Source: Actinomycetota bacterium (GTDB lineage Bacteria > Actinomycetota > CADDZG01 > WHSQ01). From it: a DNA stretch of 6,917 nt. Below, in pieces: positions 1-6,465 of this stretch (the first letter of the stretch is position 1; every line of letters starts with the position of its first letter). A program made the translations under genes and the position numbers. Below the pieces are notes generated by a model that saw nothing but the letters and a program-made list of their open reading frames with translations, was not told where the DNA came from and made no database searches. Location of the stretch: positions 1 to 6,917 of the forward strand of contig JACDBF010000140.1 of NCBI GenBank assembly GCA_013695055.1, in the 5' to 3' direction.

Positions 1-557
1 GCCAGCTGGAGCGAGGGGCCAACCGCATCTACGGCACCGAGCAGGATCGTCCCACGCTCGCGAAGTACGGGACCGGGTTCGTGCTGGCATGCTCGGCGGG
101 CGTGCTCAGCCTTCTGGCCTTTCTGCTCTTCGTGGCAGGCTCGGCGATCGGCGAAGCAGCGCTCTCATCGGGCACGAGCGATGTGCTCATCACGGTCTGG
201 AACATCGTGCGATGGCCCGCCGGCCTCGTTTTGGTGGTCGGCGCGTTCGCACTCTTGTTCAAGGAGTCCCCCCGGCGCACGCAACCGTCGGCATCGTGGC
301 TTGCGATGGGCTCCGCCGTATCGCTCATCCTGTGGGTGCTGTTCACCGCCGCGCTGACCTTCTATCTCACGGCCAGCAAGTCGTTCGGACAGACCTACGG
401 GCCGCTTGCGGGCGTGCTGGGGATTCTCCTGTGGGCGCTCCTTACATCCCTCGCCATATATCTCGGGCTCGCGTTCGCGGCGCAGCTCGAGGCGGTGCGC
501 GCCGGAGCTCCCGGCCCCCAGACGGGCGAGGCGAGGGACGACATCCCCAAGGTCTGA
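1..557 (+). CDS. YihY/virulence factor BrkB family membrane protein (3' part, truncated by window edge)
   Basis: The reading frame is open from base 3 to the TGA at 555-557, giving about 184 C-terminal residues; the family is usually near 270-330 residues, so the N-terminal part lies outside the window. Just inside the edge it reads LERGANRIYG, a stretch characteristic of YihY/BrkB proteins. Four hydrophobic segments follow, starting roughly at bases 66, 186, 288 and 405. The last one, with GVLGILLWALLTSLAIYLG, matches the conserved final helix of the family. The tail is short, polar and probably cytoplasmic. These are inner-membrane proteins of uncertain role; the old 'ribonuclease BN' label was a misannotation. 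An internal GTG at 81 could be mistaken for the start, but homology clearly continues upstream of it. The gene is convergent with the PAP2 phosphatase gene. Family assignment is firm, function is not. Confidence 0.88.
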   Translation, partial: QLERGANRIYGTEQDRPTLAKYGTGFVLACSAGVLSLLAFLLFVAGSAIGEAALSSGTSDVLITVWNIVRWPAGLVLVVGAFALLFKESPRRTQPSASWLAMGSAVSLILWVLFTAALTFYLTASKSFGQTYGPLAGVLGILLWALLTSLAIYLGLAFAAQLEAVRAGAPGPQTGEARDDIPKV

Positions 558-563
558 GGGTGT

Positions 564-589
564 GCCGCAGGTGCGGCCGGCTCAGCCGG
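564..589. terminator. Two small hairpins between convergent genes, possible bidirectional terminator
   Basis: Bases 564-568 (GCCGC) pair with 573-577 (GCGGC) around the loop AGGT. A second stem pairs 577-581 with 585-589 (CCGGC/GCCGG) around TCA, which is the stop codon of the - strand PAP2 gene. Neither has a T-run on either strand, so this is not a classical intrinsic terminator. The position between two convergent stop codons suggests an end-of-transcript role, but short GC-rich palindromes are common by chance in such DNA. Confidence 0.3.
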
Positions 590-1313
590 GCTCTTCGCCG
601 CCCTCGCTTCGCGGCCACGCGGCGGTCGCCGTGGCCATGATGGCCGTCCAGTAGCCACCGAGGGCGAGTCCCGCCACGACGTCGGTCGGCCAGTGCGCGC
701 CGAGATAGACGCGACTTGTTGCGACCAGTACCGAGAGTGAGAGAGCGCTCGCCCATATCCAGATCTTGGAGAACCTTCTTTCCCACCGGTTGCCGAGAAA
801 CGCGAGCGCCACAAACAGCGCGGCCGCAGTGCTCGCGTGCCCGCTCGGAAACGAGCTGCCGGTAACGTCCGTCAGCGCGCGGAAATCGGGCCGGGGGCGG
901 TCGACCACGAGCTTTACGAGATTATCGAGGCCGAGGTTCCCCATTACCGTGCCGGCGACGAACGCGGGCCACCGGCTCTGCCGGGTGCGCCGGTAGACGA
1001 GCGCGGCCGCCAGGGCCAAGGTGACGGCCACGAAGGCCGAGCCGCCCAGGATCGTGAGCCAGCGCATCACCGTTGTGAGCTCGGGAGTCCGATTGAGGGC
1101 GAGTCGCCTGAGGATCGAGCGGTCCGCGCCGAGAACGGCCTGCTGTGAGGTGATGAAGAATCCGAGCGCGGACTCAACCGCGACGCCGAGGGCGGCACCC
1201 GCCGCAACGAACACAAAGAGGCGCCTCCTCGAAAGCTCGGAGTCGCGACGCAAGAAACTCCTGAGACGCGCTCCGGGTGGATCCTCTGCCGGGGAGGATG
1301 ATCGGAGGCTCAT
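582..1313 (-). CDS. PAP2-superfamily integral membrane phosphatase
   Basis: A 243-residue protein with the complete three-part signature of the type 2 phosphatidic acid phosphatase superfamily: C1 KX6RP at K134-P142 (KLVVDRPRP), C2 PSGH at 156-159, and C3 SRX5HX3D at 200-211. H159 and H207 are the expected catalytic histidines, with H207 as nucleophile by family knowledge. Hydrophobic segments lie near residues 32-56, 87-107, 116-132, 160-174, 185-200 and 212-231, about six helices, as in the family. Members remove phosphate from membrane lipids such as phosphatidate, phosphatidylglycerol phosphate or undecaprenyl pyrophosphate; the substrate here cannot be told from sequence. The ATG at 1313 is preferred because a GATAAT hexamer lies exactly 6 nt upstream and there is no Shine-Dalgarno sequence. 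It is divergent from the desulfurase operon and convergent with the YihY-like gene. Confidence 0.9.
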   Translation of the reverse strand: MSLRSSSPAEDPPGARLRSFLRRDSELSRRRLFVFVAAGAALGVAVESALGFFITSQQAVLGADRSILRRLALNRTPELTTVMRWLTILGGSAFVAVTLALAAALVYRRTRQSRWPAFVAGTVMGNLGLDNLVKLVVDRPRPDFRALTDVTGSSFPSGHASTAAALFVALAFLGNRWERRFSKIWIWASALSLSVLVATSRVYLGAHWPTDVVAGLALGGYWTAIMATATAAWPRSEGGEEPG

Positions 1314-1319
1314 GGCGGC

Positions 1320-1325
1320 ATTATC
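1320..1325 (-). promoter_or_regulatory. Putative -10 element (GATAAT) of a leaderless promoter for the PAP2 gene
   Basis: On the - strand GATAAT is followed by six bases (GCCGCC) and then the ATG at 1313, so transcription would begin at or next to the start codon. A weak -35 candidate, TTACCC, sits 17 bp upstream (1343-1348). No Shine-Dalgarno sequence is present. The hexamer is flanked by a 5-bp inverted repeat (GGCGG at 1314-1318, CCGCC at 1325-1329) whose meaning is unknown. Confidence 0.5.
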
Positions 1326-1367
1326 CGCCGCCGCTGCAGGCGGGGTAAGTCCCGCCCGGTGGGCTCG

Positions 1368-1373
1368 TATCCT
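1368..1373 (+). promoter_or_regulatory. Putative -10 element (TATCCT) of a leaderless promoter for the desulfurase operon
   Basis: TATCCT fits the TAnnnT pattern of sigma-70-type -10 elements. Six bases (AGGAAC) separate it from the ATG at 1380, placing the expected transcript start on the start codon. The AGGA within that spacer is only 2 nt from the ATG, too close for a normal Shine-Dalgarno sequence. No good -35 hexamer is visible at the expected distance. Confidence 0.45.
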
Positions 1374-1379
1374 AGGAAC

Positions 1380-2513
1380 ATGGTCTATCTCGACTATGCG
1401 GCGACTACCCCGGTGCTCCCGGAGGCGGCCGAGGCCGTGCTTCGTGCCATGGAGAAGGACTTCGGCAATCCATCATCGGTGCACGCGTACGGGCGCGCGG
1501 CCCGAAACTCGGTTGAGGATTCACGCGATGCCGTTGCCGCCGCCGTGGGCGCTTCGCCCTCAGAGATCATCTTCACGGGCGGCGGCACCGAGGCCGACAA
1601 TCTCGCCTTGAAGGGATCGGTCCGGCCCGGGGATCACGTCGTGGTAAGCGCCTTCGAGCATGACGCGGTGCTCGAGGCGGCCGGCGGTCTCGAGCGGCAA
1701 GGCGTTGAGATCACGCTGGCCCCCGTCGGCTCCGACGGGATAGTGGATCCCGCCGCGGTAGCGGCTGCCGTCCGTCCCTCGACCGTGCTGGTCTCGGTCA
1801 TGGCGGTCAACAACGAGATCGGCACAGTGCAAGACCCGGAGGCCCTGTCCGAGGCGGCGCGGGCGGTCAAAGGGGATGTCCTCGTTCACACCGACGCGGT
1901 CCAGGCCCTGGGTAACATCCCGGTCGCGCTCAACTCTTGGGGTGCCGACCTCGCTTCCTTTTCCGGGCACAAGCTGGGCGGGCCCAAAGGAGTCGGCGCT
2001 CTGTTCGTGCGCTCCGGAGTCACCTTGGAGCCTCAGCTCCACGGCGGGGGCCAGGAGCGGGGGTTGCGCTCGGGGACGCTCAACGTTCCCGCCATTTGCG
2101 GCTTTGGCGTGGCTGCCGAGATCGCCGCCAAAGAGGTCTACGAGAAAGCCGAGCGGCTGGCCGAGTTGCGCGCCCGGCTTCTGGACGGCATCCGCTCGGT
2201 GACGAGCGACGTCGTCGTCAATGGAAGCCTGGAGCGCAGGATTCCGGGCAACCTGAACGTCTGTCTTCCCGGGACCGACGGCGAGACTCTTTTGATGCTG
2301 CTCGATGCCTCGGGCGTCGCGTGCTCATCGGGTTCGGCATGCGCATCGGGGGCGCTCGATCCATCTCATGTTCTGCTGGCCATAGGGGTGCCGCGGGCGC
2401 TCGCCGCCGGCAGCTTGCGTTTGTCGCTGGGGCGGGGATCCAGTCGAGACGATGTCGACGCGTTCTTGCAAGCCCTGCCAGAAGTGATCGAGCGCGCCAG
2501 ACGGGGGGCCTGA
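1380..2513 (+). CDS. iscS: Cysteine desulfurase, NifS/IscS type (group I), PLP-dependent
   Basis: The 377-residue protein removes sulfur from L-cysteine, giving alanine and an enzyme-bound persulfide. Visible landmarks are the N-terminal VYLDYAATTP, FGNPSS at 28-33, the TGGGTEADN cofactor-binding stretch at 66-74, H94 (EH) that stacks on PLP, NNEIGT at 144-149, D172 and Q175 (TDAVQ), the Schiff-base K198 in SGHKLGGPKG, and the persulfide cysteine C321 in SSGSACASG. That last motif is the group I (IscS/NifS) form, not the SufS form. The ATG at 1380 is chosen because the family begins at MxYLDYAATTP and a -10-like hexamer sits 6 nt upstream; a GTG at 1359 would add seven unsupported residues. 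The stop codon shares one base with the mnmA start. As with YrvO next to MnmA in Bacillus subtilis, a dedicated sulfur donor for tRNA thiolation is the likely main role. The symbol is by family; nifS would fit equally well. Confidence 0.93.
   Translation: MVYLDYAATTPVLPEAAEAVLRAMEKDFGNPSSVHAYGRAARNSVEDSRDAVAAAVGASPSEIIFTGGGTEADNLALKGSVRPGDHVVVSAFEHDAVLEAAGGLERQGVEITLAPVGSDGIVDPAAVAAAVRPSTVLVSVMAVNNEIGTVQDPEALSEAARAVKGDVLVHTDAVQALGNIPVALNSWGADLASFSGHKLGGPKGVGALFVRSGVTLEPQLHGGGQERGLRSGTLNVPAICGFGVAAEIAAKEVYEKAERLAELRARLLDGIRSVTSDVVVNGSLERRIPGNLNVCLPGTDGETLLMLLDASGVACSSGSACASGALDPSHVLLAIGVPRALAAGSLRLSLGRGSSRDDVDAFLQALPEVIERARRGA
2503..2508 (+). promoter_or_regulatory. Possible G-rich ribosome binding site for mnmA
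   Basis: A run of six G lies inside the last codons of the desulfurase gene, 4 nt before the mnmA ATG. It can pair partly with the CCUCC of 16S rRNA. Together with the TGATG stop/start overlap it suggests translational coupling rather than independent initiation. Confidence 0.4.
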
Positions 2514-3616
2514 TGGCGACCAAGGCCGTCGTTGCCATGTCCGGAGGAGTCGATTCGTCGGTCGCTGCGGCTCTGTTGGTCCAGGGCGGATTCGATGTCA
2601 CCGGCGTCATGCTCAAGCTGTGGAGAGGCGAGGCGGAGAACAACGCCTCGGGCTGCTGCAATGTGGGAGCGGCCGACGACGCACGGCGCGTGGCGGACGT
2701 GCTGGGTATCCCTTTTTACGTGCTCAACTTCGCCGAACGCTTCGAGGACTCGGTCGTCGACGACTTTCGCCGGACGTATGCGGCGGGCAGGACGCCCAAT
2801 CCGTGTGTTCGCTGCAATCAATGGATCAAGTTCGATGCGCTCCTCGAGCGAACCTGCGCGCTCGGTGCCGAGGTCCTTGCGACCGGTCACTATGCGCGCG
2901 TCGCGCGCGCCGGAGAAGGATTTCGACTCCTCCGCGGCGTCGACCGAGCTAAGGATCAGTCCTACGTGCTGTGGATGCTCGGGCAAGAGGCGTTATCCCG
3001 CTGCATGTTCCCGATTGGAGACTTGGACAAGACCGAGACCCGCCGCATCGCAACCGAGCTGGGGCTGCGGACGGCCTCCAAGCCCGATTCGCAGGAGATC
3101 TGTTTCGTTCGCAACGGCGACCTACCTCGCTACATCGCCCAAGAGGTTCCGGAAGCTTCGATCGAAGGCCCCATCGTCGATCGTTCCGGCCGGGAGCTGG
3201 GCCGACATCAGGGCATCGGTCGCTACACGGTGGGTCAGCGCAAGGGAATCGGCATCTCCTTGGGGAGGCCGATTTACGTGTCGTCGATTGACGCGCGCTC
3301 GAACAGCGTGACGATCGGAGAGCGCGCCGAGTTGGGCGTGGATGCGTTGGTGTTAGAAGAGACGAGTGCGGTGGCTGAGGAGCTCCTGCCTGGCGAGGAG
3401 GTTCTCCTGCAACATCGCGCGCACGGCGAGGTTCACGCAGCCGAGATCGCGAGCTCGGGACGAGGCCGTCTGGAGATCGCTTTTCGGCAGCCGGCGGAAG
3501 CGATAGCGCCGGGGCAGTCCGCCGCGCTCTACTCGAGCTCGAAAACAGAAGAGCTGCGCGGCGGCGGCATCATCGCTTCGGTGGTGCAGTCCGCAACGCC
3601 GGCGGCTGCGCGTTGA
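2513..3616 (+). CDS. mnmA: tRNA-specific 2-thiouridylase MnmA (TrmU)
   Basis: The 367-residue enzyme activates U34 of tRNA-Lys, -Glu and -Gln with ATP and inserts sulfur to make 2-thiouridine, in the cytoplasm. The PP-loop SGGVDSS is at residues 10-16. The catalytic cysteine aligned with E. coli C102 is C101 in NPCVRCN, and the persulfide-carrying cysteine aligned with C199 is C197 in SQEICF. GHYAR at 125-129 and KDQSYVL at 147-153 belong to the N-type ATP pyrophosphatase domain. The RYTVGQRKG stretch at 237-245 marks the central domain, followed by the C-terminal beta-barrel. Length is normal. The ATG at 2513 overlaps the desulfurase TGA by one base. The frame stays open far upstream inside the desulfurase gene, but that part has no homology. 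Additional cysteines C48, C49 and C98 are present; C98-x-x-C101 is not in the E. coli enzyme. Sulfur probably comes straight from the neighbouring desulfurase, since no Tus relay genes are seen here. Confidence 0.97.
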   Translation: MATKAVVAMSGGVDSSVAAALLVQGGFDVTGVMLKLWRGEAENNASGCCNVGAADDARRVADVLGIPFYVLNFAERFEDSVVDDFRRTYAAGRTPNPCVRCNQWIKFDALLERTCALGAEVLATGHYARVARAGEGFRLLRGVDRAKDQSYVLWMLGQEALSRCMFPIGDLDKTETRRIATELGLRTASKPDSQEICFVRNGDLPRYIAQEVPEASIEGPIVDRSGRELGRHQGIGRYTVGQRKGIGISLGRPIYVSSIDARSNSVTIGERAELGVDALVLEETSAVAEELLPGEEVLLQHRAHGEVHAAEIASSGRGRLEIAFRQPAEAIAPGQSAALYSSSKTEELRGGGIIASVVQSATPAAAR

Positions 3617-4392
3617 CCGCAGCGAGCGGCTCGAATCGGGCGCTCGTCAACTCAGAGTTCGAGCGCGCGGCGGCAACCTTCGGGGAGCGCACCGCCGGTC
3701 GTTTCGATCGCTTGGACGTCGTCCGCTTCTCCAGGGTGAAGGCGGAAGCGCTCGTGGCCGAGGTCGGCGCGGGGACGGGCAACTTCCTCGCGTTGTTCGC
3801 CGGCATCGCGGCACGCCGCGTGGCGGTGGATCTCACAGAGGGCATGTCGCGGGTGGCGCGCGAACGTGATCCGACGATTGAGGCGGTGGTTGCAGACGGC
3901 GCCGGGCTCCCTCTGGCCTCCCGATCCATCGATCTGGTCGCCAGCGCCCAAGCTCTGCATCACATCCCCGACCCACTACCGGTGGTAAAGGAGATGCGTC
4001 GGGCCCTCGCTCCGGGCGGTCACGTCTTGATCATGGACCAGGTCGCGCCCGAGCGCTTCGAAGAGGCCCTTGCAATGACTGAGCTCGAAGTCATCCGCGA
4101 CCCATCGCACGCAGTCAGCCGGCCCCCGTCCGCTCTGGTGATGATCGTTCGCGCCGCCGGGCTTGAGATCGTCGATCGGCGTATGAGCGAGAGCACGGAC
4201 CTGCTTTCCAAGTGGATGTGGCCCGGCGAGTTTCCCGACGAGCGAATCGATGCCGTGCGATCGTTCGTTGAGCGGCGAGGCGATGAGACCGGAATGGGCT
4301 TCGAGCGGGAGGGCGATGACTGGACGTTCACCCGCCGCCGCTTCATGGTGCTCGCCGAACGGGCCGGGCCCGCCGGAAGTGCGTATTCCTAA
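3613..4392 (+). CDS. Class I SAM-dependent methyltransferase (UbiE/YcgJ-like), substrate unknown
   Basis: A 259-residue protein with a Methyltransf_11-type Rossmann fold. Motif I is EVGAGTGNF at 50-58, the acidic residue that binds the SAM ribose is D73 in AVDLTEGM, the next motif is ADGAGLPL at 94-101, and DLVASAQALHHIPDP at 107-121 is the typical post-II region, followed by LAPGGHVLIMDQ at 132-143. The C-terminal third resembles the YcgJ-like subgroup. Family members methylate quinones, small molecules or, in a few cases, tRNA; none can be chosen from sequence. The TTG at 3613 is taken as start because its bases overlap the mnmA TGA (TTGA), a 4-nt coupling overlap, and because residues from about 13 (NSEFERAAATF) look like the start of the fold. 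No other good start is visible nearby. It is the last gene of the operon and convergent with the PhoD-like gene. Confidence 0.85.
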   Translation: MTAASGSNRALVNSEFERAAATFGERTAGRFDRLDVVRFSRVKAEALVAEVGAGTGNFLALFAGIAARRVAVDLTEGMSRVARERDPTIEAVVADGAGLPLASRSIDLVASAQALHHIPDPLPVVKEMRRALAPGGHVLIMDQVAPERFEEALAMTELEVIRDPSHAVSRPPSALVMIVRAAGLEIVDRRMSESTDLLSKWMWPGEFPDERIDAVRSFVERRGDETGMGFEREGDDWTFTRRRFMVLAERAGPAGSAYS

Positions 4393-4412
4393 CCGGCAGG
4401 AGAATCAATAGA

Positions 4413-4429
4413 GTTCGTTTCTACCGAAC
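4413..4429. other. Short hairpin after the methyltransferase gene
   Basis: GTTCG at 4413-4417 pairs with CGAAC at 4425-4429 around a 7-nt loop, about 20 bp past the methyltransferase stop. It is short and has no T-run, so it may be chance. Confidence 0.2.
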
Positions 4430-4450
4430 GGGCAATGGCAGCAACGGTGG

Positions 4451-4520
4451 GGGTGCCGGCCGTAGCTCGGCTAGCCATGAGGGGCGCACTTGATGCGCCC
4501 CTCATGCGCGTCCGGCACCC
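4451..4520. terminator. Nested inverted repeat between convergent genes, probable bidirectional terminator
   Basis: The core is a perfect 13-bp stem (4476-4488 with 4494-4506, starting CATGAGGGG) around the 5-nt loop CTTGA. It is enclosed by a second perfect 9-bp repeat, GGGTGCCGG at 4451-4459 with CCGGCACCC at 4512-4520. A small TAGC/GCTA hairpin (4463-4473) fits between the 5' arms. The whole could fold as a branched structure on either strand. No U-tract follows on either side, so it would be a T-less terminator of the kind proposed in actinobacteria, or an RNA stabiliser. It lies in the 148-bp gap between the methyltransferase stop (4392) and the PhoD-like stop (4541); nothing else is seen in that gap apart from the small hairpin at 4413-4429. 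Confidence 0.5.
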
Positions 4521-4540
4521 GGTGATCCGTCCCGCCCCGG

Positions 4541-6454
4541 CTAGGAGAAGTCCATCTCGGCGTCGATGATCGTGTTGCCGTTATCGGAAGCAATGCTTCT
4601 AAGACGAACCTTGCGATTCGAGGACGCGGCTTCCAAGGTGACGTGACCGAAAGCATTGATCTCGGTGATCAGCGACTTTCCCGCCTCGTTTCCCGGAGCG
4701 CTCTTCTGACCCTTGCGATCGGTCCCCGATGACACGAACTGATACAGGGCTTCTCCGCCGTTGGGCGAGCTGTGGTGCGAGATGTGTTGAATGTGCGAGT
4801 TGCCCGAGCAGACGAGCACCTTGCGATTCGGAGTCTGGAGGCTTGAGAGGAAGTTGGCGATCTCTTTGTACTCTTGCCCGTAGGCGTTGGCGTAGAAGCG
4901 CAGCGGCATCGGGTTGAACAGCACGAGGAGATCGGCATCCGATCTCGACATGGCGTTCTTCAGCCAGCTTTTTTGGTCCTTGCCGAGCAAGCTGTGTCCG
5001 GGTCCGTCGGCAGCATCGGGGTTATCCGCCCACTTGTGCGCGTCCACGAAGAAGAAGTGGGCATCTCCGTAACGCATCGCAAAGAACCTCTCGTTGAGGT
5101 TCCCGCTGACCTCGTCCCACGCGCCGACTGAGAACTTGGGAATGGTTTCACGCCAGGCCGAGCCCTTGCCGTAGTCCTGGTCGTCCTGCAGCATCACCCA
5201 CGCCGCCGACTTGGTGAGCTTGGTGGTCGTCGAGCCCGACAGCATCCTCGTCCAGCGATCCTGGAACCCTGCGGGGGTCCGAGCGCTGGCGGCCTCTGCT
5301 CCACCGCCGGCGGCATAGCCGAAGTCTCCAAGGTGCACGAAGACATCCGAGCCTAGGTCGGCTGCGAGCCCAAACGACTTGGCCGTGAGGGGATAGCCGG
5401 TGCACGACCCGAATGAGAACGAGACGGCTTGTCCGGGCGCCGGCGGAGTCCTCAGGGAGTGAACGTCGCTCAGGGCCTTTCCGCCCTTTGCGGTCGTTGC
5501 TTGCGCACGCCAGTACACGACTTTACCGGCGGGCAGCGCGCCCAGCCATCCTTTGCGGATGCCGACCTTGCCTTGGGCGTCCGAAGCTTGAGAGGCGTTG
5601 TAGCTGCCGAAGCTCGGATCCTCGCTCCAGTGAAGCTCGACCGCTGCAGGAATGGCCGTCTTCACGACGGCCCGAGCGCGCGTGGCGCCTTGATCGGAGA
5701 CCATGCGGCCGGCGTAGGCGAACGTGACGGCCGGCTTGGTGGGCCGAGGCGTCCCGTTCGAGACTGCCTTGAAGCTCGAGACCTCGACCAAAGCGTTGAA
5801 GCCCTCGTCGAGGGGATGCATGAACACCATCCCGAACGCGCCGGGCCCGCTTATGCGCAGGGCGGGATCCGAATGCGTGCGGGTCACATCCCAGGAGGAC
5901 GGTTGGCTCTTTCCCGGCCTCCATACCTTTGCTTGGAGGCTCACATTGTCGCCCTTTGCCACGCGAAACCGCATCCAGTAGCTCTTGGCGCCGGCCGGCA
6001 GCGGCGAGCTCGCAAGGACGTGCGCGCTGCGATCGGTGAAGCGCGCGATCTTGAGCCGGCCACCTTCGACATAGGCCGCATAACAGTCCCCGTATGAGAT
6101 CGCGCGCGCGACCAGACCGAAGCGAGGTGAGCGGTTGGCCGCGGTCATCTTGCAGGTGATGTCCACGTCGGCCACGTCACGATTCAAGACGAGCACGGGG
6201 TTGGGAGCAAAGGGCGTGGCGCCGAACTGAGTGTTCGGCATGCGGAAGTAGCCGCGCCGCTCACTGATCCCCCAGGGCATACCGTAGCGTTGGTTGAACC
6301 ACTTTCCGCCCCAGCCTTTGGCGGTGGCGGAGCGCGCGAACGAGTCTCGGTAGAGGACCGGTGCGGCGCTCGCGCTCGGGAGATCAAGAAGGCCCTGCCC
6401 CGCCGCGCCGGCCGCCAGAGCGAGGCCGCGCGCGATGAAGCTCCTGCGGTCCAT
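4541..6454 (-). CDS. Exported PhoD-like metallophosphoesterase with an extra N-terminal beta-rich domain
   Basis: The 637-residue protein starts with a twin-arginine signal (DRRSFIARG, then an Ala/Leu-rich stretch and a likely cleavage near A30, ASA/AP), so it is probably exported folded with its metals. Residues about 33-232 form a beta-rich region with a LamG/concanavalin-like look that is not part of standard PhoD. Residues about 240-336 resemble the Fn3-like N-terminal PhoD domain, ending in LRTPPAPG. The catalytic part follows: FSFGSC (C351), HLGDFGY (D377), WVMLQDDQDYG (D424, D425, D427), FFVDAHKW (D471), LLGKDQKSWL at 489-498, SGNSH (H554) and FVSSGTD at 573-579. PhoD enzymes hydrolyse phosphate mono- and diesters. 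The motifs depart from the usual DDHD and SGDxH forms, so activity or substrate may differ. The ATG at 6454 gives the RR motif at residues 3-4, as expected. No Pho box was recognised. The gene is divergent from ligA. Confidence 0.88.
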   Translation of the reverse strand: MDRRSFIARGLALAAGAAGQGLLDLPSASAAPVLYRDSFARSATAKGWGGKWFNQRYGMPWGISERRGYFRMPNTQFGATPFAPNPVLVLNRDVADVDITCKMTAANRSPRFGLVARAISYGDCYAAYVEGGRLKIARFTDRSAHVLASSPLPAGAKSYWMRFRVAKGDNVSLQAKVWRPGKSQPSSWDVTRTHSDPALRISGPGAFGMVFMHPLDEGFNALVEVSSFKAVSNGTPRPTKPAVTFAYAGRMVSDQGATRARAVVKTAIPAAVELHWSEDPSFGSYNASQASDAQGKVGIRKGWLGALPAGKVVYWRAQATTAKGGKALSDVHSLRTPPAPGQAVSFSFGSCTGYPLTAKSFGLAADLGSDVFVHLGDFGYAAGGGAEAASARTPAGFQDRWTRMLSGSTTTKLTKSAAWVMLQDDQDYGKGSAWRETIPKFSVGAWDEVSGNLNERFFAMRYGDAHFFFVDAHKWADNPDAADGPGHSLLGKDQKSWLKNAMSRSDADLLVLFNPMPLRFYANAYGQEYKEIANFLSSLQTPNRKVLVCSGNSHIQHISHHSSPNGGEALYQFVSSGTDRKGQKSAPGNEAGKSLITEINAFGHVTLEAASSNRKVRLRSIASDNGNTIIDAEMDFS

Positions 6455-6459
6455 GACCC

Positions 6460-6465
6460 CTTATC
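6460..6465 (-). promoter_or_regulatory. Weak -10-like element (GATAAG) before the PhoD-like gene
   Basis: On the - strand GATAAG is followed by five bases (GGGTC) and the ATG at 6454. It resembles the GATAAT and GACAAT elements before the PAP2 gene and ligA, but lacks the final T and is one base closer. AAGGGG here could instead act as a Shine-Dalgarno sequence, although it is only 2 nt from the ATG. Confidence 0.3.

Noticed and set aside
81..557. GTG at 81 as a complete gene start for the YihY-like protein
   Set aside because: Conserved family sequence (LERGANRIYG) continues upstream in the same frame to the window edge, so the gene is truncated, not short.
395..814. Open frame on the - strand spanning the convergent YihY/PAP2 junction
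   Set aside because: It overlaps two genes with clear family motifs and is Arg/Pro/Ser-rich, as expected of a wrong frame in GC-rich DNA.
1359..1379. GTG at 1359 as desulfurase start
   Set aside because: The extra residues (MGSYPRN) are not part of the family N-terminus, and the -10-like hexamer would then lie inside the gene.
1937..2512. Long upstream extension of the mnmA reading frame inside the desulfurase gene
   Set aside because: It reads as Arg-rich out-of-frame sequence with no homology, while the desulfurase frame there carries all of its conserved motifs; MnmA proteins begin at the PP-loop, matching the ATG at 2513.
4451..4520. tRNA-like or riboswitch-like fold: acceptor-like outer stem plus a TAGCTC stretch
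   Set aside because: There is no T-arm consensus, no anticodon arm of proper size (13-bp stem, 5-nt loop) and wrong spacing after the outer stem; a terminator-like structure is simpler.
5429..6097. Long open frame on the + strand opposite the PhoD-like gene
   Set aside because: It is the antisense shadow of a well-supported gene in high-GC DNA, with no recognisable domain and no start signal.
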